Of a stretch of DNA of 64,000 nucleotides, positions 7,386 through 16,264 are shown one piece after another. This DNA comes from Bifidobacterium minimum. GTDB taxonomy: Bacteria > Actinomycetota > Actinomycetes > Actinomycetales > Bifidobacteriaceae. Each line of letters begins with the position of its first letter. Within the stretch, counting starts at the first letter, position 1. The position numbers and the translations under genes are program-made. The stretch spans positions 1 to 64,000 of the forward strand of contig NZ_JGZD01000001.1 in assembly GCF_000741645.1 (NCBI RefSeq), given 5' to 3'. Under the pieces are notes generated by a model. It was given only the letters and a program-made list of their open reading frames with translations. It was not told where the DNA came from and did no database searches.

Positions 7386-9467
7386 CTATGCGTCGATGAA
7401 TCGCGCGTCATGCGCATTGCGTTGTATAAAGAGGCGACGTGGCTCCACATCATCACCCATCAGCATCGAGAAGGTCTCATCGGCCAAAGCCGCGTCCTCG
7501 ATATGGATCTGCTTGAGAATGCGATGCTCGGGGTCCATGGTGGTCTCCCACAACTCCTGATACGTCATCTCGCCCAGACCCTTGTACCGCTGGATCCCCT
7601 CGCCCTTGGGGAGCTGACGACCGGATTCCTTGCCCTGGGCCAGAACACGGTCACGCTCCGCATCGGTATAGACGAAATCGTGCGGGCCTTTCGTCCACTT
7701 GATTCTGTACAGCGGCGGCATGGCCACATACACGTATCCGGCGGTGATCATCGGCCTCATATAACGGAAGAACAGGGTGAGGTTCAGCGTGGCGATATGC
7801 GCACCGTCCACGTCGGCATCGGCCATGATGATGACCTTGTGGTATCTGACCTTGGACAGGTCGAATTCCTCGCCGTATCCTCCTCCGATCGCGGTGATCA
7901 GGGATTCTATGGTGTCGGATTTCATCATGCGATCGATGGATGCACGCTCGGTGTTGAGGATCTTCCCACGCAGAGGCAGAATCGCCTGGGTGATGGGATT
8001 CCTGCCCTGAATGGCCGAACCGCCTGCCGAATCGCCCTCGACGATGAACAGCTCGGACTCTTCGGGGTTGTTCGATTGGCAATCCTTGAGTTTGTCGGGC
8101 ATGCCAGCCGTCTCGAATATGGATTTGCGTCGGGTGCTTTCACGGGCCTTCTTCGCCGCGATGCGGGCGTGGGCGGCCTCGACTGCCTTCTGGATGATGT
8201 TGCGTGCATCTCCGGGATGCGCATCGAGCCAATCGGCGAATCTTTCGGTCATAACCCGCTGGACGAAGGTCTTCGCCTCCGAATTGCCCAACTTGGTCTT
8301 CGTCTGGCCCTCGAACTGCGGATTCGTCAGTTTGACGGACACGACCGCGGTAAGCCCCTCGCGCACATCGTCACCGGACAGGTTCTCGTCCTTGTCCTTG
8401 AGGATGTTCTTGTCCCGCGCATAGCGGTTGACCATCGTGGTGAGCGCCGCGCGGAAACCCTCCTCGTGAGTGCCCCCCTCGGTCGTGGATATCGTGTTCG
8501 CGAAGGTGTGCACGGATTCCGAATACGCCGTCGTCCACTGCATGGCCACCTCGGCGGAGATGCCCAGCGTAAGGTCCTCGGCCTCGAAATCGACTATGTC
8601 ATCCTCAACGGGTGCGGATCCCCGTGCCTTGACCATATATTCCACGTAGTCTCGTATGCCGTTCTGATAGCAGTACGACACCGAACGGTGCAGTTCCTTG
8701 ACCACATCATCGCCGTCGCCGGTGACCTCGTCCCCGGTATCATCAAGATGTCTCAGATCCGTCAGCGTCAGGCGCAGACCCTTGTTGAGGAAGGCCATCT
8801 GCTGGAATCGTGACCTCAATGTCTCGAAGTCGTAGGACGTCGTCTCGAAGATATCGGGATCCGCCCAGAAGGTGACCGACGTTCCGGTGGATTCGTTGTC
8901 GTCCATGGGGCGGCCTTTGGCCAAGGGCGCCGTGGCATGCTGATCGACATAGGTCTGTGTCCAATGGAAGCCTTGCCGGCGGACCTCCACCTCCACGCGC
9001 GTCGACAGGGCATTGACCACGGAGATGCCGACGCCATGCAGACCTCCGGAAACCGCGTAGCCGCCACCCCCGAACTTTCCACCGGCGTGCAGCTTCGTCA
9101 TCACTGTCTCGACGCCCGAGACGCCCTCACCAGGGACGATGTCGACGGGAATTCCTCGACCGTCGTCGACAACCCGCACTCCGTTGTCATCCAGGATGGT
9201 GACCTCTATATGGGTGGCATATCCGGCCAGAGCCTCATCGACCGAATTGTCGACGATCTCATACACCAGATGATGAAGGCCCCTCGGGCCCGTGGACCCG
9301 ATGTACATGCCGGGCCTGATCCTCACCGCCTCAAGACCCTCAAGAACACGCAGATCGCTCGCATCGTAATGCTCGGGAGACAATGAGTCATCGAGCTGGG
9401 CATCGGCAAGTGCGCTGGCGTCGTTCTGATCCTTCACCGCGTCCTCGCCATTGTCAAGATCCGCCAC
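7386..9467 (-). CDS. gyrB: DNA gyrase subunit B
   Basis: GyrB is the ATPase subunit of DNA gyrase. The GHKL ATP-binding domain carries EIVDNSVDEALAG and the glycine-rich DDGRGIPVD. The Toprim region carries LFIVEGDSAGGSA, PLRGKILNTERA and the metal-binding MADADVDGAHI. The C-terminus GIQRYKGLGEM contacts GyrA and DNA. I place the start at the GTG at 9467 (VADLDNGEDAV) because a GGAAGGAATCC ribosome-binding site sits just before it. The frame extends upstream to 9542, but that extension is unlike GyrB. The resulting length is 693 residues. It precedes gyrA in the usual order. Confidence 0.98.
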   Translation of the reverse strand: MADLDNGEDAVKDQNDASALADAQLDDSLSPEHYDASDLRVLEGLEAVRIRPGMYIGSTGPRGLHHLVYEIVDNSVDEALAGYATHIEVTILDDNGVRVVDDGRGIPVDIVPGEGVSGVETVMTKLHAGGKFGGGGYAVSGGLHGVGISVVNALSTRVEVEVRRQGFHWTQTYVDQHATAPLAKGRPMDDNESTGTSVTFWADPDIFETTSYDFETLRSRFQQMAFLNKGLRLTLTDLRHLDDTGDEVTGDGDDVVKELHRSVSYCYQNGIRDYVEYMVKARGSAPVEDDIVDFEAEDLTLGISAEVAMQWTTAYSESVHTFANTISTTEGGTHEEGFRAALTTMVNRYARDKNILKDKDENLSGDDVREGLTAVVSVKLTNPQFEGQTKTKLGNSEAKTFVQRVMTERFADWLDAHPGDARNIIQKAVEAAHARIAAKKARESTRRKSIFETAGMPDKLKDCQSNNPEESELFIVEGDSAGGSAIQGRNPITQAILPLRGKILNTERASIDRMMKSDTIESLITAIGGGYGEEFDLSKVRYHKVIIMADADVDGAHIATLNLTLFFRYMRPMITAGYVYVAMPPLYRIKWTKGPHDFVYTDAERDRVLAQGKESGRQLPKGEGIQRYKGLGEMTYQELWETTMDPEHRILKQIHIEDAALADETFSMLMGDDVEPRRLFIQRNAHDARFIDA

Positions 9468-9715
9468 AAGGATTCCTTCCCACAAACAGCCATCAATCGT
9501 CATCACGGACGATCGCCGGCCCATTATGCCCAAAAACGTCAATAATGGGCTCTTCTTGGCATTTACTCATACTCTAGGTAATTCTACTCGTGGTGTAGGA
9601 CTTTGAAGCTATTACAGCCATTGTCGCGCTTTTTGAGGTCAGTGACCGATATGACGTCGTGAACGGCCGAACCCGCCGACCAGACCGCGTCGCCGCCACC
9701 GCTGCCCCAGACACG

Positions 9716-10198
9716 TCATCTTTTCCTCCCCACATACCGCATCCCGCGTCGACCATGATCGGGCCGGGGACCGGTGACCACAATCCGTCGGATGCCCAGG
9801 TCGGGAAGGCGGGACGAAAGGACGTCGAGAAACTGAGGCGCCATGAACGACAGCTGCGTCGACCACACGGTGGATTCGGCGCGGATCGTCAGCACCCCTT
9901 CCTCGAGAGACACCACGGTGGTCCGACGCGCTATATCCTCCCCCACGATTCCGGACCATCCATTGCGAAGCCTCGCCATCTGCAGATGAGCATCCCATCC
10001 ATCCTTATGAGCCATAACAACGGCGATATCCCCCACAAGACCGGGATCACGGCCAGGTTGTCCGAAGCTGTTCCACGCGGCCTCCTCCCGCGCCTGCGTC
10101 GTGCCGGCCTTTTGCGCGTAGGTGATGACGCGGTGAAAGACCTCAGCCGGAAGGCGACGTGGATCAAGACCCAGAGCCTCACCACAGGGAACGGTCAT
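9716..10198 (-). CDS. DUF721 (DciA-like) protein
   Basis: This 160-residue protein belongs to the DUF721 family, found between recF and gyrB in most actinobacteria. The C-terminal half (about residues 80-150, NGWSGIVGEDIARRTTVVSL then GVLTIRAESTVWSTQLSFM) is the conserved domain, with the typical alternating strand-helix pattern and the trailing Trp and Leu residues. In several bacteria DUF721/DciA acts as a helicase loader or operator at the replication fork, so a role in loading DnaB is plausible here, near oriC. That function is inferred from the family. Its start overlaps the recF stop by four bases, so the two are translationally coupled. Confidence 0.9.
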   Translation of the reverse strand: MTVPCGEALGLDPRRLPAEVFHRVITYAQKAGTTQAREEAAWNSFGQPGRDPGLVGDIAVVMAHKDGWDAHLQMARLRNGWSGIVGEDIARRTTVVSLEEGVLTIRAESTVWSTQLSFMAPQFLDVLSSRLPDLGIRRIVVTGPRPDHGRRGMRYVGRKR

Positions 10199-11565
10199 AC
10201 GTCACCATCCGTGGAATCCCGGTCAGAGGGATCAGATCGACCAGACAGATCATATCGATCACGCAAGGCGCGCACGTCGACAACATCCGCATCACTCAGC
10301 ACCGGAATGTCGTGTGCCGTAGCCGTGGTGATGATCACCTGAGTCCGATCCCTGGCGAAGTCCATGATCCTTGACCGGCGTTCGTCGTCCAACTGCGCGA
10401 AGACGTCATCCAGAATGACAATCGGCTCGACTCCACGAACACGACGCATCACGTGGAACAGCGCGAGACGAAGGGCCAAAGCCATCGTCCAGATCTCGCC
10501 ATTCGAGGCGAATTCACGTGCGGGCGCGCCATCAAGACCGAAAAGGACGTCATCCCGATGAGGACCGATGAGGTTCCTTCCCTGTGCGATCTCGCCGGGA
10601 AATATCCGGCGGAAACGGGCGCTGATGTCGTCGTCGATAGTCTTATCTCCATGCGGATCATCGACTCCCTCGACTTCCGCAAAGGACGGAGCGTACGTCA
10701 TAGTCGCATGGTGGCCCGAACCAGCCTTCCCCATCGTCAGCGAAGAATGCACATCCTCGAAATAACCGGCCAGAGCATCCACCACGCGGCGGCGTTTTCT
10801 CGTAAGATCGGTTCCGGACATGATGAACTGGCCGGTCCACACTTCAAGCCCGCTCAATGCCGCGGCGTGATCATCCGCCCCTGTTGTCTGGGACAGGGTT
10901 TTAAGAAGCGCTGCCCTCTGGCGTGCGACCTTTTCAAATGTCTGAAGCGACGCCGTATATCCGGGGATCAGAAGGGAACCGGCCTGATCGAGAAACGTTC
11001 TGCGACGAGCGGGATCATCGGTCACCAGCCTTTGATCGTCCGGAGCGAACGTGACGCTGGGAATCCTCCCCACGACGTCACGCAGATACACGGATGGACC
11101 ACCATTGACGCGACCCCTGTTCGCCCCACGCGCGGTTATCGTCGCCTCAAGGCCCAGACGTGTGGATGATGGCGGTCGCGCCGTGACATCATCACGTCCC
11201 CGATCACGTCCCTGAACTTCATCAAGACCTTTACCGGCCTGATCGTCATGCCCGCCGACCACATCATTCCCATCCTCATCGGCTTCAACGCCGTCAACGG
11301 CCATAGCCCGGATGGTGGCGCGGGATTCTCCGTGTGTGATAACCGATGACAGCGACGACGTTCTGTGACTCATCCCCGTGGAAAGAACCTCAATGGCCTC
11401 GACGATGTTGGTCTTTCCCAGACCGTTTGAGCCTTCGAGGATGGTGGCGCCGGCGCGAAAATCACACTGACAGTGTCTCCACGAGCGAAAATCATCAAGA
11501 ACCAGTCGTTGTATCGTCATACGACCGGCATCGACCCGGATTCCGTCATAACCATCAGAAGTCAT
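10195..11565 (-). CDS. recF: DNA replication/repair protein RecF
   Basis: RecF is an SMC-like ATPase that acts with RecO and RecR to load RecA at gaps. Walker A is GSNGLGKTN and the C-terminal Walker B/D-loop region is IVILDDVFAQLDDERR. The canonical start of the domain is MTIQRLVLDDFRSW. The ATG at 11565 adds 15 residues and lies three bases after the dnaN stop; the alternative ATG at 11520 fits the family N-terminus better. Neither has a strong ribosome-binding site, so coupling to dnaN is likely. An insertion (about residues 85-125, rich in Asp, Gly and Glu) between the first strands makes it longer (456 residues) than the usual 370-400. Confidence 0.96.
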   Translation of the reverse strand: MTSDGYDGIRVDAGRMTIQRLVLDDFRSWRHCQCDFRAGATILEGSNGLGKTNIVEAIEVLSTGMSHRTSSLSSVITHGESRATIRAMAVDGVEADEDGNDVVGGHDDQAGKGLDEVQGRDRGRDDVTARPPSSTRLGLEATITARGANRGRVNGGPSVYLRDVVGRIPSVTFAPDDQRLVTDDPARRRTFLDQAGSLLIPGYTASLQTFEKVARQRAALLKTLSQTTGADDHAAALSGLEVWTGQFIMSGTDLTRKRRRVVDALAGYFEDVHSSLTMGKAGSGHHATMTYAPSFAEVEGVDDPHGDKTIDDDISARFRRIFPGEIAQGRNLIGPHRDDVLFGLDGAPAREFASNGEIWTMALALRLALFHVMRRVRGVEPIVILDDVFAQLDDERRSRIMDFARDRTQVIITTATAHDIPVLSDADVVDVRALRDRYDLSGRSDPSDRDSTDGDV

Positions 11566-11568
11566 GAC

Positions 11569-12693
11569 TTAGGACAGAAAGCGCATCGGAACCAGCAGGT
11601 ACCGATAATCCATGGACTCGTCCGAATCCGACTCCTGCTGCCCGTTGAATTCCACTGGTTTCACGGCCGTCGTCATCTTCATCCTCACGAACGGCTCCGT
11701 GATGGCGGACAGCCCCTCGATGAGATAAGTCGGGTTGAAGGCCACTGTGATGTCTTCTCCATCCATGTCAACGTCGAGCACCTCCGTGGCCTGCGCCTCA
11801 TCAGCGGCTCCCGCGGATAGCGTCAGTTCCTGTCCGGAGAAGACCAGACGGATGGGCGCATTACGCTCGGCCACGAGCGAGACCCTTTTGATGGCCGACA
11901 GGAATGATTGGCGGTCGATCACGGCATGGATCGGATACTCATCGGCGAAAAGCTTGTCGACCGAAGGAAATTCACCCTCGATAAGCTGGGCCGTGGAGAT
12001 GCGCTGGGAGTTTTCGAATCCCATGAGAAGGGGGGCATTGTCGTCACAGTCGATGATCACGTTCTGATGCTCGTCGCAGGAACGGGCAAGGTCACGAAGA
12101 ATCGACCCACGCACCAAAGCCACGGTATTGACATCGGGATTCTTCGGCGTCCAGGAAAAACGCGATTTTGAAAGACGAAAGCGGTCCGTTGCCGTCATGA
12201 CAACATCGGTTCCTGAGAATTCCATACGGATACCCGTCAGAACGGGACGATTTTCCTCGTGAGAAACCGCAACGGAGGCTTGTGACACTGCCTGAATGAA
12301 GGTCGCCGCATCAACCTGTCCCAGAGCATCAGGGAGGCTGGGAAGGTCAGGATATTCGCTGACGGGCATCAGCTGCATGGTGAATTGGGATTTCCCGGAT
12401 TGGATTATCAGGGAAGAATCGGTTGTCGAAAGGTATGTTTTCTGCGAGGGAAGCGTCTTCGTAATGTCCGCCAGAAGTTTTCCCAGTACCAGAACATGAC
12501 CTGGTTCATCAACGCCCGCTTCGATGTGGTGACGTGAGGATATCTCGTAGTTGAAAGCCGATAGGCGCAATGAGCTGTCGCTTGCCTCAAGCTGGACACC
12601 GGCCAGAATGGGATTAGCGGGACGTGAATCGATGACTTTGGTTGTCCATGCGACGGCGTCTGCCAAAGCAGCTGAATCTATCTCGACTTTCAT
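11569..12693 (-). CDS. dnaN: DNA polymerase III sliding clamp (beta subunit)
   Basis: This 374-residue beta clamp forms a dimeric ring that tethers DNA polymerase III to the template. The three clamp-fold domains are evident. The start MKVEIDSAALADAVAWTTKV matches the family N-terminus, and the C-terminus YRYLLVPMRFLS matches the conserved end near the peptide-binding pocket. The gene is downstream of dnaA on the same strand, separated by the oriC spacer, and is followed three bases later by recF. Confidence 0.98.
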   Translation of the reverse strand: MKVEIDSAALADAVAWTTKVIDSRPANPILAGVQLEASDSSLRLSAFNYEISSRHHIEAGVDEPGHVLVLGKLLADITKTLPSQKTYLSTTDSSLIIQSGKSQFTMQLMPVSEYPDLPSLPDALGQVDAATFIQAVSQASVAVSHEENRPVLTGIRMEFSGTDVVMTATDRFRLSKSRFSWTPKNPDVNTVALVRGSILRDLARSCDEHQNVIIDCDDNAPLLMGFENSQRISTAQLIEGEFPSVDKLFADEYPIHAVIDRQSFLSAIKRVSLVAERNAPIRLVFSGQELTLSAGAADEAQATEVLDVDMDGEDITVAFNPTYLIEGLSAITEPFVRMKMTTAVKPVEFNGQQESDSDESMDYRYLLVPMRFLS

Positions 12694-13337
12694 TCTTCCT
12701 CATTTCGATTCGTATCTGACGCCATTCTAGTAGGGATGGCGCGGTAGGTGTGCAGATTCACGGATGGAATGCATGATTGCCGTGATGGTGAGGATGAAGA
12801 AACGTAAGGGATAAAGGAATCATCATTATAAGAACGGTGGATAGTGTGGATAACCGATGTGATGACAGTAACGGCAAGGGTTTGAACAACCCGCAGTTAT
12901 GTGGATAATCTCTGTGGATGATGTGCATAAGTAGGGAGGTTATCCACAAGCGTGCTTGATGGTGGAGGTTATCCACAAATGCGGCGTCATATTCCACGAG
13001 TTATCCACTATAAAAATCGGCGGTTTCCACCGGCTATTCGCAGACTTTACCCACATCTGTGCATAAATCGGTGGATAACTTTTATCGTCTTCGGCGCCAG
13101 TAGGGCGTGTCATGCCGACAATGCCGTTCATCGTGACGCGAAAAACGAGAAGCGGATGTAATTATTGCCGGGAGAATCAGAAGAGGCAGATCGACGAGGC
13201 AGGTTCCGCGAAACGCAGACGGAAGGAGCAGACGGAAGGAGCAGACGGAAGGATCGTAACGATCATATGGGGTTGCCGACTACGACACATGCGCGATCCA
13301 ATACCAAGACGGAGTCGTCTCGGCCCACGGAGTCGTT
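12694..13337. other. oriC region between dnaA and dnaN (DnaA-box cluster)
   Basis: This 644-base non-coding spacer holds perfect or near-perfect DnaA boxes. Perfect TTATCCACA or its complement occurs at 12845-12853, 12900-12908, 12940-12948 and 12969-12977. One-mismatch copies lie at 12913-12921, 12922-12930, 13001-13009, 13047-13055, 13058-13066 and 13070-13078, in both orientations. An A/T-rich stretch around 12800-12840 is a candidate unwinding element. The dnaA end of the spacer (13215-13253) carries three perfect tandem copies of a 13-base GCAGACGGAAGGA unit. Position between dnaA and dnaN is the usual oriC site in actinobacteria. Confidence 0.9.
13215..13253 (+). repeat. 3 x 13-bp tandem repeat in the oriC spacer
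   Basis: GCAGACGGAAGGA is repeated three times without change (13215-13227, 13228-13240, 13241-13253). It is G/A-rich, unlike the AT-rich 13-mers of E. coli oriC, so slippage is the simplest explanation. Binding by an origin protein cannot be excluded. Confidence 0.9.
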
Positions 13338-14993
13338 TCAGTCCAAGGGGTGTTGTTTGAGTTTGACCGTCAGTTCCATGACGTAGGTATATATCTCCTG
13401 TTTTTCCTGCATCTCGTTGCTGATGCGGGTGTAGGCATGCATCACCGTCGTGTGGTCGCGGCCGCCAAAGACCTCGCCGATATCCACCAGACTCATGCTC
13501 GTCATCTCGCGTGTGAGATACATGGCTATCTGCCGTGCCAGCGCGACGTTCTTCGTCCGAGCCCGGCCGACAAGGTCATCAAAGGTGAGATGGAAGTACT
13601 GTGCGACCTGTCCGATGATGTCAGTTGGTCTGACCTCGACGTCCGATGTGAAAAAGTCCTGGAGGGTCTGTTCGGCCAGAGCCTTGGTGACGGCCTGGTT
13701 ATTCAATGAGGCGACGGCCGTGACTCTCGTCAGCGCACCTTCCAGCTCACGGATGTTCTCGGTGAAGCGTTCGGCTATGAGATCCAGAACGTCATTGGGT
13801 ATGACGGTCTGATTCATGGATGCGATCATCCGTAGAATCGCGATGCGTGTTTCCAGATCAGGTGGTTTGACGTCAACAGTCAATCCGGATTCGAACCGAG
13901 AAATCAGTCGGGCCTCGAATCCCCTGAGGTTTTTGGGTGCGACATCCGAGGCGATGACAATGCGTTTGCTCGCCTGATACAACGAATTGAACGTGTGGAA
14001 GAACTGTTCGAGGGTGGCTTCTTTGCCTCCCAGGAATTGGATATCGTCGATGAGCAGCACGTCCACTTCGCGATAGCGTCGGTTGAAGTCAGCTATCTGG
14101 CCTTGACTTTGATTGGGATTCTGCAGAGCTTCAATGAATTCGTTGGTGAATTCCTCACTGGTGACGTAGCGAACCTTCAGCGAGGGATCCTTGACCAGTG
14201 CGTAGTTGCCGATGGCATTGAGAAGGTGGGTTTTCCCCAGACCCGATCCCCCATAGATACACAGCGGGTTGAAGTCACGGCCTGACCCCTCGGCAACGGC
14301 AAGAGCCACGGTACGCGCGAAGCGGTTGGAATCGCCGGGGACGAATGTGTCGAAGGTCGCGTTCTTGTTGAGGTGCGTCTGCGGATCGAGTTCCATCCTA
14401 TGCTCTTCGATCGGGAACGCGGCTTGGGCGGCTCCCGTCGAGCGCGAATTGTCCTGTTGGTTCTGCACCGACGATGGCAGCGGTATCTCGGAACGATCGA
14501 TAAGCGCCGGCTGGCTTGCCGAATGCTGGCTTGCCGAATAAGGGGAGGATGCGGATCGCAGAGCCGACAGGGGTAACGTCGGGTCGGGGGATGATGATGT
14601 GGAATGCCGGGAAACGGAAGAGCTGTCCCTAAGCCCGGCGACGTGGTCCGCCGCGACGTGGTCCGCCGGCCGGGTGTCGTCCGTTGTTTGCGAGGATGGC
14701 TGTGCTGAAGCCTTTTCCTTGGGTGCCATGATCTTGAAGGCGGGAAACATGTCCCTTCCCGTGCACAGGTGCAGTGCCTTCAGAAGGGGGGCGTTCAACG
14801 TGCTCTGCAAAGCGTGCTGCGTCTCGATGTTTGATACCGACAGGATGATGGTGGAATCGATCATGGCCTCGGCCACGACGCCTTCGAACCATCCTTTATC
14901 ACGGGGTGACAGTGATCCGTCGCTTTTGAGGACGGCCAAAGCGTCCGCCCACACATGCACCGCATTGACGTGAGAAGAGTCAATCGCTTCCAC
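13338..14993 (-). CDS. dnaA: Chromosomal replication initiator DnaA
   Basis: DnaA is the AAA+ initiator that binds DnaA boxes and opens oriC. The ATP-binding domain has Walker A GGSGLGKTHLL and Walker B VLLIDDIQFL. The C-terminal DNA-binding domain carries the signature GGRDHTTVMHAYTRI. Domain II (about residues 85-200) is a long low-complexity linker containing two in-frame 15-bp tandem duplications (14510-14539 and 14638-14667), giving SASQHSASQ and DHVAADHVA. The frame opens at a TTG at 15017, but a GAGGGGAG site points to the GTG at 14993 (VEAIDSSHVN), giving 551 residues. Confidence 0.98.
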   Translation of the reverse strand: MEAIDSSHVNAVHVWADALAVLKSDGSLSPRDKGWFEGVVAEAMIDSTIILSVSNIETQHALQSTLNAPLLKALHLCTGRDMFPAFKIMAPKEKASAQPSSQTTDDTRPADHVAADHVAGLRDSSSVSRHSTSSSPDPTLPLSALRSASSPYSASQHSASQPALIDRSEIPLPSSVQNQQDNSRSTGAAQAAFPIEEHRMELDPQTHLNKNATFDTFVPGDSNRFARTVALAVAEGSGRDFNPLCIYGGSGLGKTHLLNAIGNYALVKDPSLKVRYVTSEEFTNEFIEALQNPNQSQGQIADFNRRYREVDVLLIDDIQFLGGKEATLEQFFHTFNSLYQASKRIVIASDVAPKNLRGFEARLISRFESGLTVDVKPPDLETRIAILRMIASMNQTVIPNDVLDLIAERFTENIRELEGALTRVTAVASLNNQAVTKALAEQTLQDFFTSDVEVRPTDIIGQVAQYFHLTFDDLVGRARTKNVALARQIAMYLTREMTSMSLVDIGEVFGGRDHTTVMHAYTRISNEMQEKQEIYTYVMELTVKLKQHPLD

Positions 14994-15386
14994 GTGATTT
15001 TCTCCCCTCAAGCTCAATCGTTAGTCCGGCTGGTCCACAATACAATAGGTCATTTTTACTCCTCTTTCTCTGGGTTATCCACAGCTTTGCGTGTTGTGAC
15101 AGGCCGATTGTGAATAACATCCGTGTAATTTGTGGATAACTATGGCTCCAAAATGGCGGAACCGCACGGTTTTTGCTCATCGTTGGAACTCGGCTACGTC
15201 ATGGTGTGGATGATGGTTTTCATGATGGTGCCTTCTGGTGGAACTTCCGGAAGTGATCGGCACGACGCGGTGTGACGTGACAAGGTGCGGTCGTTTTTGA
15301 CGAAAGCCATGGCGAAGAGTAGCGTAGTAGAGCCTGACTCATGAGGAGCCATGCCCTTGCATGGCCAAAAACCGGGAGCGTTAAGT
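14994..15386. other. Second DnaA-box cluster between dnaA and rpmH
   Basis: This divergent spacer carries TTATCCACA at 15075-15083, TGTGGATAA at 15131-15139 and a one-mismatch box TGTGAATAA at 15109-15117. Boxes just upstream of dnaA commonly serve dnaA autoregulation and can form a second half of a bipartite origin. The rpmH promoter lies at 15297-15325. Confidence 0.8.
15297..15325 (+). promoter_or_regulatory. Probable sigma-70 promoter of rpmH-rnpA-yidD-yidC
   Basis: A -35 TTGACG (15297-15302) and -10 TAGCGT (15320-15325) are spaced by exactly 17 bases. Transcription would start near 15332, about 55 bases before rpmH. Confidence 0.6.
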
Positions 15387-15521
15387 ATGAAGAGGACATT
15401 CCAGCCGAATAACCGTCGCCGTCATATGAAGCACGGATTCCGCGCGCGTATGCGCACTCGTTCCGGAAGGGCGATGATCAACCGTCGTCGTGCCAAGGGT
15501 CGTACGTCCCTCGCCGCGTGA
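15387..15521 (+). CDS. rpmH: 50S ribosomal protein L34
   Basis: This is a 44-residue basic protein, [20 protein letters not shown] onward, ending KGRTSLAA, that binds 23S rRNA in the large subunit. Length and sequence match the L34 family exactly. It starts the conserved rpmH-rnpA-yidD-yidC operon, with rnpA beginning 25 bases downstream. Confidence 0.99.
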   Translation: MKRTFQPNNRRRHMKHGFRARMRTRSGRAMINRRRAKGRTSLAA

Positions 15522-15545
15522 CCATTCCAGAAGCGCACTCTAGCC

Positions 15546-15956
15546 GTGGAACGACTTCAAAGTCATCGTGAGTTCACGATGGTTATGAGGAGTCGCCGGA
15601 AGGTCGCCACTCAGGACATCGTTGCTCATTTCCGAGTGCCGCCGACGGAGGAGGATGGAGTACCCTCCTCATTCTGTCGGCGCCTTGGTCTTGCTGTATC
15701 CAAATCCGTGGGGAATGCGGTCGTTCGGAATTCCGTCAAAAGGCGATTCAGGGTTCTCGCTCGACGGCATGAGGACATGCTGCCTCCGCGATGCGATGTC
15801 GTTCTCCGCGCGAAGCCGAGTGCCGCCACGGCGTCATTTGCCGATTTGGATGTGCAGGTCGCGCACCTTTTCGATAGTGGTTGGAGTGCCGGTTCCCGAA
15901 TGCGGGCGTTGACGCATGAGACGCGTCGACATGACGGGGAGCAAGCAACATCATGA
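15546..15956 (+). CDS. rnpA: Ribonuclease P protein component
   Basis: This 136-residue basic protein partners the RNase P RNA in 5' maturation of tRNAs. The RNR motif lies in [15 protein letters not shown] (about residues 55-70) and the N-terminus [17 protein letters not shown] is typical of the family. Translation starts at a GTG (15546). It overlaps yidD by four bases (ATGA), indicating coupling. The last 25 residues are a variable tail. Confidence 0.97.
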   Translation: MERLQSHREFTMVMRSRRKVATQDIVAHFRVPPTEEDGVPSSFCRRLGLAVSKSVGNAVVRNSVKRRFRVLARRHEDMLPPRCDVVLRAKPSAATASFADLDVQVAHLFDSGWSAGSRMRALTHETRRHDGEQATS

Positions 15957-16261
15957 CGAGGATATCGTGGTCGATGATCAGAATGATCCGGTGGTATCAG
16001 CGCTCCATCTCTGCTGGGGGTCCGGCAAGATGTCGATACTATCCAAGTTGTTCCGTGTACGCGATTGATGCGATTGAGCGTTTTGGCGCCTTTCGTGGCT
16101 TTGTTCTTGCCTCATTGCGGCTTCTCCGATGCCGTCCATGGAGTAACGGCGGAATCGACGACGTTCCACAGCATTTTTCCGTCTTTTATCGTTTTTCATG
16201 GTCTCGTGCTCATGAGGAACCACGATTGACGCCTACGTCCTTGGATAAGGAGACGATCTGA
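15953..16261 (+). CDS. yidD: Membrane protein insertion efficiency factor YidD
   Basis: This 102-residue member of the YidD (DUF37) family is a small membrane-associated protein that assists YidC-dependent insertion. The family signature is present: [29 protein letters not shown], in which the paired Cys and the PSCS pattern are conserved, followed by [18 protein letters not shown]. It overlaps rnpA and is followed four bases later by yidC, so the three are one operon. Confidence 0.96.
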   Translation: MTRISWSMIRMIRWYQRSISAGGPARCRYYPSCSVYAIDAIERFGAFRGFVLASLRLLRCRPWSNGGIDDVPQHFSVFYRFSWSRAHEEPRLTPTSLDKETI

Positions 16262-16264
16262 CCG

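Noticed and set aside
7032..8813. 593-aa plus-strand frame opposite gyrB
   Set aside because: Antisense to gyrB, no ribosome-binding site, no family resemblance.
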